NCBI GenBank assembly: GCA_938049125.1
Contig: CALICR010000114.1
Span: 1-9,431, forward strand
Source of the DNA: an uncultured Clostridia bacterium
Lineage (GTDB): Bacteria; Bacillota; Clostridia; Oscillospirales; Oscillospiraceae
Reading direction: 5' to 3'
Length of the DNA: 9,431 bases
Shown here: piece by piece, positions 3,360 to 9,431 of the stretch
Numbering within the stretch: position 1 is the first letter of the stretch
Layout of the letters: each line of letters opens with the position of its first letter
Made by a program: the position numbers and the translations under genes
Notes under the pieces: generated by a model
What the model saw: only the letters and a program-made list of their open reading frames with translations
Told to the model about the DNA's origin: nothing
The model's database searches: none

Positions 3360-5216
3360 ATGAATAAGGTATTGCGCACCATTCTGATCCTTGTCCTGGT
3401 CCTCGCTCTGCTGGGGACGGGCTTCTGGTATTTCTTCATCTACCACAGCGGCCTGCCCGCCTCCATGTACGCCTCCTATGCGGAGATGCTGGAGCGCGGC
3501 GGGCGCTATGACCGCGCCGCACGGTTCTACGCCAAGGCGCTGGACCTCGAGCCGGAGAACACGGACCTGGCCCTGAAGGCCGCCGGGGCCTACAGCGCCG
3601 CGGGCAATGAGACCAAAGCTGAGTACACCCTGGTCCGCGCCATTTCCGTGAATCCTGACGCGCTGGAGCTCTACTGCAAGCTCTCCGCCGTCTATGTGGA
3701 GCAGGACAAGCTGCTGGACGCGGAGCGGCTCATCTCCGCCTGCGCCAGTGAATCGGTCAAGGCTCAGCTCATGGCCCTGCGCCCCGCCGCGCCGGTCATC
3801 CAGCCCGACGGCGGCTACTCGCTGGAGCCCACCGCCTTCTCCCTCGCCTACGGCGGCGGCACCGCCTGTTACTCCCTGAGCGAGGAGTACCCCTCCCTGA
3901 ACGACGGCGCCTATACGGAGCCGGTGACGCTGGACTTCGGTCTCACCACGGTCTCCGCCATCGTCGTCAGCGAGGACGGACTGGTCAGTCCCCTGGTCAC
4001 CGCCGACTTTACGGTCTGCGGCGAGATTGAGGAGGTCACGTTCCAGGACGAGGCCTTTGACGCCATGATCCGGGACCTGCTGGGCGTAGACAGCCATAAG
4101 AAGATCATGACCACGGACCTCTGGGCCATGACGGAGCTGACCGTCCCCGCGGAGGTCACGAACCTCGCGGACCTCAGCTATTTTGTGAGCCTCAAGAGTC
4201 TGACCGTTCAGAACAGCGCCGCCCAGGACTTCTCCGCCCTCAGCGCCCTCCAGGTGCTGGATAAGCTGGACCTCAGCGGGACCCAGCTCAGCGGCGACGC
4301 CCTCGCCGCCGTCGGCGCGCTCCCGTCGCTGACGGAGGTCGATCTGAGCGGCTGCGGCCTCGGCGACATCAGCGCCCTCTCGACGCTCAAGAACATCCGG
4401 ACCCTGGACCTCTCGGACAACAGCATTTCCGACATCTCCGCCCTCGGCGGCATGCCGGAGCTGGAGACGCTGGACCTCTCGGGCAATTCCGTCAGCTCCC
4501 TCAGCCCGCTGATGACCGCCTCGAAGCTCGCGGTTCTGGACATTTCCGGCAACCCCGTGTCCACCCTCGGCGCGCTCTCGGCCAACACGGCGCTGACGAC
4601 ACTCACCGCCTCAGGCTGCGCCATCAGCGACCTCTCGCCGCTGGAGAATAAAACGGCCCTCGAAACCCTGGACCTCTCCTCCAACGAGATCACCGACGTG
4701 ACGCCGCTCCGGGGCTGCACAGCCCTCAAGGACCTGAAGCTCGTCTCGAACCAGATCGAGGACCTGGATCCCGCCGCGGCGCTGACGGGCCTCGAAAACC
4801 TCGACGCCTCCAGCAACCGCCTCACGCGGTCGCCGCAGTTCCCCGATGGCTCCTCGCTCCTCACGCTGAACCTCTCCTTCAACGAGCTGACGGAGCTGGA
4901 CGGCCTCACGAAGCTGCACAAGCTCAATTACATCTGCCTCAACGACAACCGCCTGACGGACCTCTCCGCCATCGCGGACCTCGCCTCCCTCGTCCAGGTG
5001 GATGCCTACCGCAATCCCTTGGAGAGCGTCGAGTGTCTGACGGCGCGCAGTATCCTCGTCAGCTACGACGAGGGCTACACGCTGCCCGAAGAGGAGCCGA
5101 CCGGAGAGGAGGCCGCGCCCCAGGAAGGCGAGACGCCCGCAGAGCCCGCCTCCAGCGGCAACGACGGCGTCCTCGACTCCCTGGACGGCCGCGTCACTTC
5201 TGCCGAGGGCGGCTGA
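3360..5216 (+). CDS. Membrane-anchored TPR and leucine-rich-repeat protein
   Basis: A 618-residue protein of unassigned function. Residues 1-4 are basic and about 5-28 form one hydrophobic segment without a lipobox, so it is probably a signal anchor with the rest outside the membrane. Residues about 36-130 resemble TPR helices (SYAEMLERGGRYDRAARFYA, then KAEYTLVRAISVNPDA). Residues about 143-219 resemble the CHB_HEX_C (chitobiase C-terminal-like) fold, with the pattern APVIQPDGGYS, CYSLSEEYPSL, YTEPVTLDFG. Residues about 278-560 are LRRs of roughly 22 residues, SDS22/internalin-like (LxxLDLSxNxISDISAL). A Glu/Pro-rich tail (about 571-600) has no LPXTG. LRR and TPR folds suggest protein binding at the cell envelope; this is inference. 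CGGAG (3346-3350) precedes the ATG by 9 bases. Confidence 0.88.
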   Translation: MNKVLRTILILVLVLALLGTGFWYFFIYHSGLPASMYASYAEMLERGGRYDRAARFYAKALDLEPENTDLALKAAGAYSAAGNETKAEYTLVRAISVNPDALELYCKLSAVYVEQDKLLDAERLISACASESVKAQLMALRPAAPVIQPDGGYSLEPTAFSLAYGGGTACYSLSEEYPSLNDGAYTEPVTLDFGLTTVSAIVVSEDGLVSPLVTADFTVCGEIEEVTFQDEAFDAMIRDLLGVDSHKKIMTTDLWAMTELTVPAEVTNLADLSYFVSLKSLTVQNSAAQDFSALSALQVLDKLDLSGTQLSGDALAAVGALPSLTEVDLSGCGLGDISALSTLKNIRTLDLSDNSISDISALGGMPELETLDLSGNSVSSLSPLMTASKLAVLDISGNPVSTLGALSANTALTTLTASGCAISDLSPLENKTALETLDLSSNEITDVTPLRGCTALKDLKLVSNQIEDLDPAAALTGLENLDASSNRLTRSPQFPDGSSLLTLNLSFNELTELDGLTKLHKLNYICLNDNRLTDLSAIADLASLVQVDAYRNPLESVECLTARSILVSYDEGYTLPEEEPTGEEAAPQEGETPAEPASSGNDGVLDSLDGRVTSAEGG

Positions 5217-5261
5217 GCCGCCCCACCGCCGCGCCGTTTCCGGGGAAGGAGGCACATCGGA

Positions 5262-5516
5262 TTGTTCCCGCTTCTCTGTCTGCTGCTGTTCCTGGCCGCG
5301 CTCTGCGGCGAGGCGATCCGCCGTCACCGGTGTTACCGGGACGGCAAAACCGGCGGCATTCCCGTCTGGTTTTCACCGGTCTGCATGATCCCCGGCATCG
5401 TGCTGCTGGCGCTTCTCCCCTTTTCTCTCGGCTTTCCCTGGCCCGTTGGTCTGCCCGGCGCGCTGATCCATGGCGCGCTCTGCGTCCGCGCCGCCGTCAA
5501 GGCGCGCCGCGGTTAA
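5262..5516 (+). CDS. Small membrane protein, unknown function
   Basis: An 84-residue open frame starting with TTG at 5262, 9 bases after a strong AAGGAGG (5246-5252). Two hydrophobic stretches are visible: residues about 2-16 (LLCLLLFLAAL) and about 36-60 (around VCMIPGIVLLALLPFSLGF), with a basic loop between them (IRRHRCYRDGK) and a basic C-terminus (KARRG). It begins 45 bases after the LRR gene and ends just before a strong terminator, so the two are probably co-transcribed. I do not recognise a family. The good ribosome binding site and terminator placement argue that it is real. Confidence 0.68.
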   Translation: MFPLLCLLLFLAALCGEAIRRHRCYRDGKTGGIPVWFSPVCMIPGIVLLALLPFSLGFPWPVGLPGALIHGALCVRAAVKARRG

Positions 5517-5525
5517 ATCCAAATC

Positions 5526-5573
5526 AAAACAGCACCCTGTACAGACCGCTGGTCTGCGCGGGGTGCTGTTTTT
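5526..5573. terminator. Bidirectional intrinsic terminator
   Basis: AAAACAGCACCC (5526-5537) pairs with GGGTGCTGTTTT (5561-5572) over 12 bp. An inner CAGACC-GCT-GGTCTG (5542-5556) adds a second 6-bp stem. T-runs follow on both strands. It lies between the convergent small membrane gene (stop 5516) and pncC (stop 5582), so it should end both transcripts. Confidence 0.92.
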
Positions 5574-5581
5574 CTCACTTT

Positions 5582-6052
5582 TTATTTCTCCAGCCGGCTC
5601 TCAAGGAGGGCCAGGGCTTCGCGGCAGGCCTGCTGCCGAATTTCGTCACGGGAGCCGGTGAGGTGCAGCTCCCGGTGGGTCACGCCCTTTGGTCCGGCGC
5701 AGCCCACGTAGACGAGGCCAACCGGCTTGCCGGAGCCATCGCCGTCGGGACCGGCCAGGCCCGTGGTGCTGACGCCGAAGTCGGCCTGTGCCGCGCGGCA
5801 CGCGCCCTCGGCCATGGCTTCGGCCACCTGCCAGGAGACCGCGCCGTATTCCTCCAGCAGCGCCTCCGGTACGCCGAGCAGCCCGTGCTTGACGGCGTTG
5901 CAGTAGGAAATGACGCCGCCGCGATAGACGTCGGAGCTGCCGGGCACCGCTGTCAGCAGCGCCCCCAGGAGGCCGCCGGTGCAGCTCTCCGCCGTGGCGA
6001 GGGTCTTCCCCGCCGCGCGGAACCGTTCGAGAAGCTCCGCCGTCTCAGCCAT
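5582..6052 (-). CDS. pncC: CinA C-terminal family nicotinamide-nucleotide amidase
   Basis: A 156-residue stand-alone CinA C-terminal domain. Enzymes of this family deamidate nicotinamide mononucleotide to nicotinate mononucleotide, recycling NAD breakdown products. Visible motifs are LATAESCTGGLLGALLT (18-34) with the conserved Ser-Cys-Thr-Gly-Gly, YRGGVISYCNAVKHGLLGV (43-61), and the glycine-rich STTGLAGPDGDGSGKPVG (95-112). The N-terminal molybdopterin-binding-like domain of full CinA is absent, as in PncC. The ATG at 6052 overlaps the end of thiI by 8 bases (ATGGCTGA), with AAGGTG just upstream inside thiI, pointing to translational coupling. Some family members are annotated only as competence/damage-inducible, so the exact substrate is not proven. 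Confidence 0.9.
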   Translation of the reverse strand: MAETAELLERFRAAGKTLATAESCTGGLLGALLTAVPGSSDVYRGGVISYCNAVKHGLLGVPEALLEEYGAVSWQVAEAMAEGACRAAQADFGVSTTGLAGPDGDGSGKPVGLVYVGCAGPKGVTHRELHLTGSRDEIRQQACREALALLESRLEK

Positions 6053-7226
6053 GGTACTTCACCTTGACCAGCTCCGTATTCTCAAGCGCCCGGGCGATGA
6101 GGGCCTCGCGGTCCAGCTTGGCCTCTGCCTTCTCCACACCCTCAAGGTTCGGCTTCGTCTTCGGGTGCTTCGGCGTGAAGACGGTGCAGCAGTCCTCATA
6201 GGGCAAAATAGAGGTCTCCAGGGTCCCGATGCGCCGGGCGATGCGGACGATCTCCTCCTTGTCCATGCCGATGAGCGGATGGAACACGGGCATGGTCTTC
6301 ACGACCTGATGGGTCACGGTCATGGCCTCCATGGTCTGGCTCGCCACCTGGCCGAGGTTCTCGCCGGTCACGAGGCACTGCGCGCCGTGGTCCCGGGCAA
6401 TGCGCTCGGCGATCTCCATCATAAACCTCCGCATGATGATGGTGAAATACTCCTCCGGGCAGTTGTCCCGGATGGCCTCCTGAATCTCCGTGAAGCCGAC
6501 GATGTCCACGGTCATGCGGCCGCAGTAGCGCGTCATGAGCCGCGCCAGCTCCAGAACCTTGTCCTTGGCCAGCTCCGAGGTGTAGGGGTAGGAGAAGAAG
6601 TGGATGCACTCCAGCTCCACGCCGCGCTTGGCGATCATGTAGCCCGCCACGGGGCTGTCGATGCCGCCGGAGAGCAGCACCGCCGCGCGGCCGCCGCATC
6701 CCGTGGGCAGACCGCCCGCCCCGGGCAGCGCCGGGCCGTGGACGTAGGCCGCGTGGTCGCGGACCTCGACATAGACCGTGTAGTCCGGGGCATGGACGTC
6801 CACGCGCAGCGCCGGGAACTGCTCCGCCAGCCGTCCGCCGATCTCCTGGGAAATTTGGATGGACGTCAGCGGGAAGCGCTTGTCCGCCCGGCGGGACTCC
6901 ACCTTGAAGCTCTTCGCCGCCGCGAGGTCGTCGCCGAGGTAGTCCAGTGCCGTCCGGTAGATGGCGTCCAGGTCCTTCTCGCAGCCGCGGCAGCGGCACA
7001 TGGAGATGACGCCGAAGACGGTGCCGCAGGCCTCCCAGGCCCCGTCCATGTCGCAGTCGTCGCTCTGCGGCTCCACGTAGACCGTGGACTGGGTGATGTA
7101 CACCTTGAAATCGCCGTAATGCTGCATCCGGCGGACGATGTTGCCGCGCAGCCGGTCCTCAAAGACCCGGCGGTTCGCGCCCTTCAGGATGATCTCGCCC
7201 AGCTTCAGCAGGAAAAGTTCGTTCAT
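6045..7226 (-). CDS. thiI: tRNA 4-thiouridine synthase ThiI
   Basis: A 393-residue ThiI, which adenylates and thiolates U8 of tRNA and in some organisms also supplies sulfur for thiamine thiazole. The N-terminal LKLGEIILKGANR is typical; a THUMP domain spans roughly residues 60-165; the PP-loop AVLLSGGIDSPVAG (182-195) binds ATP. Further conserved parts are HFFSYPYTS (209-217), LVTGENLGQVASQT (285-298), MPVFHPLIGMDKEEI (312-326), and PYEDCCTVFTPKHP (342-355) with candidate sulfur-transfer cysteines C346/C347. No C-terminal rhodanese domain is present, as in most Firmicutes. The start is the ATG at 7226 after AGAGGA (7233-7238); the upstream GTG at 7244 lies in a leader hairpin. No cysteine desulfurase gene, a common partner, lies next to it. 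Confidence 0.95.
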   Translation of the reverse strand: MNELFLLKLGEIILKGANRRVFEDRLRGNIVRRMQHYGDFKVYITQSTVYVEPQSDDCDMDGAWEACGTVFGVISMCRCRGCEKDLDAIYRTALDYLGDDLAAAKSFKVESRRADKRFPLTSIQISQEIGGRLAEQFPALRVDVHAPDYTVYVEVRDHAAYVHGPALPGAGGLPTGCGGRAAVLLSGGIDSPVAGYMIAKRGVELECIHFFSYPYTSELAKDKVLELARLMTRYCGRMTVDIVGFTEIQEAIRDNCPEEYFTIIMRRFMMEIAERIARDHGAQCLVTGENLGQVASQTMEAMTVTHQVVKTMPVFHPLIGMDKEEIVRIARRIGTLETSILPYEDCCTVFTPKHPKTKPNLEGVEKAEAKLDREALIARALENTELVKVKYHG

Positions 7227-7242
7227 GCTCGTTCCTCTTTCC

Positions 7243-7264
7243 ACGCGCGGTCAGGGCCGCGCGT
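7243..7264 (-). promoter_or_regulatory. thiI leader hairpin
   Basis: ACGCGCGG (7243-7250) and CCGCGCGT (7257-7264) form a perfect 8-bp GC stem with a 6-base loop. It sits between the predicted start of transcription (about 7275) and the Shine-Dalgarno (7233-7238), only 4 bases from the latter. There is no T-run, so it is not a terminator for yifB. It may stabilise the mRNA or tune initiation. Confidence 0.55.
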
Positions 7265-7281
7265 CTCGTGTTTCTTCGCCC

Positions 7282-7310
7282 ATCATATCACAGTCCGCGC
7301 CGCAAATCAA
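7282..7310 (-). promoter_or_regulatory. Sigma-A promoter of thiI-pncC with extended -10
   Basis: Minus strand TTGATT (7305-7310), 17 bases, TATGAT (7282-7287), preceded by TGA so that an extended -10 (TGnTATGAT) is formed. It lies in the 101-base gap after yifB, so thiI-pncC can be expressed independently. Confidence 0.85.
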
Positions 7311-7327
7311 CGCGCAGAACGCCCGGC

Positions 7328-8848
7328 TCAGCGGCTGCCGAAGCGGAAGGTGCGGTAGCGGATGGCCTCGGCCAGGTGCTGCGGCCCCAGGGCCTCGCTG
7401 CCGTCGAGGTCGGCGATGGTCCGCGCCACCCGGAGAATGCGGTCGTAGCTCCGGGCCGTCAGGTGCAGCCGGTCGAAGGCCTGGCGCATCAGACCGGCGC
7501 AGGTCTCGTCCAGGGCGCAGAAGGCCCGGAGCTGGGCCGCCTCCATGGCCGCGTTGCAGCTGACGATGGCGTCGCCCGCGTAGCGCTGCCGCTGGATGTC
7601 CCGGGCCGCGCAGACCCGTTCCCGGACCGCCGAGGACGGCTCCGACGGCCCGATCTGCCGCAGGTCCTCGAAGGGCACCACGGGCACCTCGATGATGAGG
7701 TCGATGCGGTCCAGCAGCGGGCCGCTGACGCGGCTGAGGTAGCGGTCCACGGCGGCGGGCGAGCAGGTGCAGCGCCCGGAGGGGTCGCCGTACCAGCCGC
7801 ACTTGCATGGGTTCATAGCGCAGACCAGCATGAACTCGCTGGGATAGGTAACGCTGCCGCTGACCCGGGAGATGGTGACGCAGCCGTCCTCCATGGGCTG
7901 GCGCAGCACCTCCAGCGTATCCGTGCGGAACTCGGGCAGCTCGTCCAGGAACAGCACGCCCCGGTGGGCCATGGAAATTTCACCGGGCCGCGGGGTACTG
8001 CCGCCGCCGGCGAGGCCCGGGGCGGAGATGGTGTGGTGCGGGCTGCGGAAGGGCCGCTCCGTGATGAGCGGCGCGCGCCGCGACACCTGGCCTAGCACCG
8101 AGTAGATCTGCGTGACCTCCAGCTCCTCGTCCCGGGTCATGCCCGGCAGGATGGAGGGCAGGCGCTTGGAGAGCATACTCTTGCCGGAGCCGGGCGGGCC
8201 GATGAGCAGCAGGTTGTGGCCGCCCGCGGCGGCGATCTCCATGGCGCGCTTGGCCTGCTCCTGGCCCTTGACGTCGGCGAAGTCCAGCCCGGCATACCGC
8301 GGCGGCTCCGGCTCCCAGGCCGCAGCGGGCGGGATCGGCTCCTCCCCCGTCAGGTGCGCCGCCAGCTGGGCCACGGACTCGACCGGGTAGACCTCCAGTC
8401 CCTCGGCCAGCGTCGCCTCCGGCGCGTTCTCCGCCGGAAGGAACAGCTTCTTCACGCCGAAGCGCGCCGCCGCCAGCGCCATGGACAGCACGCCGTTGAC
8501 GGGCCGCACCTTCCCCTCGAGGCTCAGCTCCCCGAGAAAAGCGCAGTCCGTCCCGGGCTGCGGGATGCTCTTCATGGCCGCGAGGATGCCGACGAGCATA
8601 GGCAGGTCGTACATGGTGCCCGATTTCCGGGTCCCCGCCGGGGCCAGGTTGACGGTGATCCGGCTCACCGGGAACTTGAAGCCGCTGTTGCGGATGGCGG
8701 AGCGGATGCGCTCCCGCGCCTCCTTGACCGCCGCGTCCGGTAGGCCCACCACGTCGAAGGCGGGCAGGCCCGGCGACAGGTCGCTCTCCACAGCGACCTC
8801 GTAGCCCGCAATCCCCTCCAGCCCGAAGGAACGGCAGCTGCAAAGCAT
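7328..8848 (-). CDS. comM: YifB/ComM family Mg-chelatase-like AAA+ ATPase
   Basis: A 506-residue YifB/ComM protein, the standard family length. Residues about 10-165 form the Lon-protease-like N-terminal domain (SPGLPAFDVVGLPDAAVKEARERIRSA, NLAPAGTRKSGTMYDLPM, FLGELSLEGKVRPVNG). The AAA+ core follows: Walker A GPPGSGKS (217-224), FRSPHHTIS (267-275), Walker B GVLFLDELPEF (297-307), and a Cys cluster C343, C348, C350, C360, C362 likely to bind metal. In Gram-negatives ComM is a helicase that promotes branch migration during natural transformation; in Clostridia the role is unproven. The ATG at 8848 follows GGGGGAG (8854-8860). It has its own promoter and an unusual double-hairpin leader, and lies divergent from the pyruvate oxidoreductase gene. 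Confidence 0.94.
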   Translation of the reverse strand: MLCSCRSFGLEGIAGYEVAVESDLSPGLPAFDVVGLPDAAVKEARERIRSAIRNSGFKFPVSRITVNLAPAGTRKSGTMYDLPMLVGILAAMKSIPQPGTDCAFLGELSLEGKVRPVNGVLSMALAAARFGVKKLFLPAENAPEATLAEGLEVYPVESVAQLAAHLTGEEPIPPAAAWEPEPPRYAGLDFADVKGQEQAKRAMEIAAAGGHNLLLIGPPGSGKSMLSKRLPSILPGMTRDEELEVTQIYSVLGQVSRRAPLITERPFRSPHHTISAPGLAGGGSTPRPGEISMAHRGVLFLDELPEFRTDTLEVLRQPMEDGCVTISRVSGSVTYPSEFMLVCAMNPCKCGWYGDPSGRCTCSPAAVDRYLSRVSGPLLDRIDLIIEVPVVPFEDLRQIGPSEPSSAVRERVCAARDIQRQRYAGDAIVSCNAAMEAAQLRAFCALDETCAGLMRQAFDRLHLTARSYDRILRVARTIADLDGSEALGPQHLAEAIRYRTFRFGSR

Positions 8849-8866
8849 TTGTTCTCCCCCTTTTCC

Positions 8867-8910
8867 CGCGCCGGAGCCTCCCCGGCGCGCCGCGGAGCCT
8901 CCCCCGCGGC
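8867..8910 (-). promoter_or_regulatory. Tandem twin hairpins in the yifB leader
   Basis: Two abutting perfect hairpins fill most of the predicted leader (about 8918-8849): 8867-8889 (stem GCGCCGG/CCGGCGC plus one pair) and 8889-8910 (stem GCCGCGG/CCGCGGC). Their loops are nearly the same (AGCCTCC and AGCCTCCC on the plus strand, GGAGGCT in the mRNA). Each therefore presents an SD-like GGAGG, and the true SD GGGGGAG follows at 8854-8860. The repeated loop suggests a protein- or ribosome-binding element rather than a terminator; no T-run follows. Confidence 0.6.
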
Positions 8911-8924
8911 TATCATGATTTTAT

Positions 8925-8953
8925 ATTATACTACCTATCAGATTTTTTTGCAA
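8925..8953 (-). promoter_or_regulatory. Sigma-A promoter of yifB/comM
   Basis: Minus strand TTGCAA (8948-8953), 17 bases, TATAAT (8925-8930), the same hexamers and spacing as the rpsB promoter. TTTTGCAA occurs twice 12 bases apart (8946-8953 and 8958-8965), so the -35 is one of two direct repeats. Confidence 0.87.
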
Positions 8954-8993
8954 TTCCTTTTGCAAACCTCCCCATCCGGCTCCGCCCTCCCGG

Positions 8994-9014
8994 ATTATTT
9001 CCCGGGAAAATAAT
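8994..9014. promoter_or_regulatory. TTTCCCGGGAAA palindrome in the divergent spacer
   Basis: A perfect 12-bp palindrome (8998-9009), extended by ATTA (8994-8997) and TAAT (9011-9014) with one bulged A. It lies between the divergent yifB and pyruvate oxidoreductase promoters, 36 bases upstream of the -35 of the latter, and includes the third copy of TATTTCCCGG (8996-9005). The layout fits an operator for a dimeric regulator; the regulator is unknown. Confidence 0.5.
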
Positions 9015-9024
9015 AAAAATTGAA

Positions 9025-9063
9025 AATTCTGCGCCAAGGAACGATTTACAATTCCGCAGAATT
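9025..9063. promoter_or_regulatory. 9-bp-arm dyad straddling the oxidoreductase -35
   Basis: AATTCTGCG (9025-9033) and CGCAGAATT (9055-9063) are perfect inverted repeats whose centres are 30 bases apart, about three helical turns. They enclose the -35 element TTTACA (9045-9050), and the right arm ends 4 bases before the -10. This would suit a repressor looping or spanning the promoter, or an mRNA-independent DNA operator. It does not match the Rex operator consensus. Confidence 0.5.
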
Positions 9064-9073
9064 ATGATATCAT
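9045..9073 (+). promoter_or_regulatory. Promoter of the pyruvate oxidoreductase gene
   Basis: TTTACA (9045-9050), 17 bases, TATCAT (9068-9073) with a TGA in front giving an extended -10. The transcript would start near 9080, about 35 nt before the TTG start. Confidence 0.72.
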
Positions 9074-9114
9074 GGAGACGTCTAAATAAAATAATACTTT
9101 AGGAGGTATTTATC

Positions 9115-9431
9115 TTGGCTAGACATTACAAAACAATGGATGGCAATACCGCCGCCGCGCACGTATCCTATGCGTTCACGGAGGTGGCCGGTATCTATCC
9201 GATCACACCCTCTTCTCCGATGGCCGACCTGGTTGACCAGTGGTCCGCCAACGGTCAGAAGAACATCTTCGGCAACACCGTTAAGGTTGTCGAGATGCAG
9301 TCCGAAGCCGGTGCGGCCGGCACGGTGCACGGCTCCCTCGGCGCCGGTGCCCTGACCACCACCTACACCGCCTCCCAGGGCCTGCTGCTGATGATCCCCA
9401 ACATGTACAAGATCGCCGGCGAGCTGCTGCC
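9115..9431 (+). CDS. nifJ: Pyruvate:ferredoxin (flavodoxin) oxidoreductase, N-terminal part
   Basis: The first 105 residues of a single-chain pyruvate:ferredoxin oxidoreductase, cut by the window end; the full protein is about 1,170-1,200 residues. It oxidatively decarboxylates pyruvate to acetyl-CoA and CO2, reducing ferredoxin, a central step in clostridial fermentation. Diagnostic stretches are MDGNTAAAHVSYAFTEVAGIYPITPSSPM (8-36), EMQSEAGAAGTVHG (60-73), and TASQGLLLMIPNMYKIAGELL (85-105). T31 and E64 fall at the same numbers as the active-site Thr31 and Glu64 of the Desulfovibrio africanus enzyme. The start is TTG at 9115, 7 bases after AGGAGGT (9101-9107), giving MARHYKTMDGN. It is divergent from yifB and shares its regulatory spacer. 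Confidence 0.95.
   Translation, partial: MARHYKTMDGNTAAAHVSYAFTEVAGIYPITPSSPMADLVDQWSANGQKNIFGNTVKVVEMQSEAGAAGTVHGSLGAGALTTTYTASQGLLLMIPNMYKIAGELL

Noticed and set aside
7227..7327. TPP riboswitch upstream of thiI
   Set aside because: The leader is only about 50 nt, with one simple hairpin and none of the conserved THI-box sequence.
5979..7358. 459-codon plus-strand frame opposite thiI
   Set aside because: Antisense to thiI; the His/Arg/Ala-rich sequence is a mirror of GC-rich codons and starts without a ribosome binding site.
7268..8095. Plus-strand frame opposite yifB
   Set aside because: A shadow of the YifB coding sequence; no independent support.
9025..9063. Rex operator at the pyruvate oxidoreductase promoter
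   Set aside because: The arms AATTCTGCG/CGCAGAATT do not match TTGTGAA-TTCACAA in sequence or spacing.

Overview
The window looks like chromosomal core sequence from a GC-rich, endospore-forming, anaerobic member of the Clostridia. An Oscillospiraceae relative (Oscillibacter/Flavonifractor-like) fits best. The evidence is a forespore sigma factor (SigG), the germination protease Gpr, a YlmC/YmxH sporulation-associated protein, a clostridial-type pyruvate:ferredoxin oxidoreductase, strong AGGAGG ribosome binding sites, and high GC coding DNA set against AT-rich promoters. The family placement is inferred from memory of protein families, not from a search. The first 20 bases are the 3' end of the Illumina TruSeq read-1 adapter, so position 21 is the true end of this contig.

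Left part (21-2759, minus strand): gpr, then a 525-base gene-free region, sigG, ylmC and the first 17 codons of rpsB. sigG next to ylmC, and gpr divergent from rpsT, are both arrangements known from Bacillus subtilis, where they lie at separate loci; here they sit side by side. The gpr-sigG intergenic region holds DnaA-box-like sites, two long hairpins (one a + strand terminator with no obvious gene) and a possible SigG-type promoter.

Middle part (2838-5573, plus strand): rpsT with a near-consensus promoter and its own terminator. A perfect sigma-A promoter (TTGACA-17-TATAAT) follows and drives a large membrane-anchored TPR plus leucine-rich-repeat protein and a small membrane protein. A long bidirectional terminator closes this unit against the convergent pncC.

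Right part (5582-9431): on the minus strand, yifB/comM, thiI and pncC. yifB and thiI each have their own promoter and hairpin-containing leader, and thiI and pncC overlap by 8 bases. The pyruvate:ferredoxin oxidoreductase gene diverges on the plus strand and runs off the window. The 266-base divergent spacer holds two promoters, a TTTCCCGGGAAA palindrome and a 9-bp-arm dyad straddling the oxidoreductase -35.

No mobile element, CRISPR array, tRNA or rRNA is visible, and no gene cluster stands out as an undescribed system. What deserves attention is in the non-coding DNA: a 10-mer (TATTTCCCGG) found three times, always intergenic, with a near match at the rpsB promoter; the DnaA-box cluster; tandem look-alike hairpins in the yifB leader; and a G-tract array in the rpsB leader.
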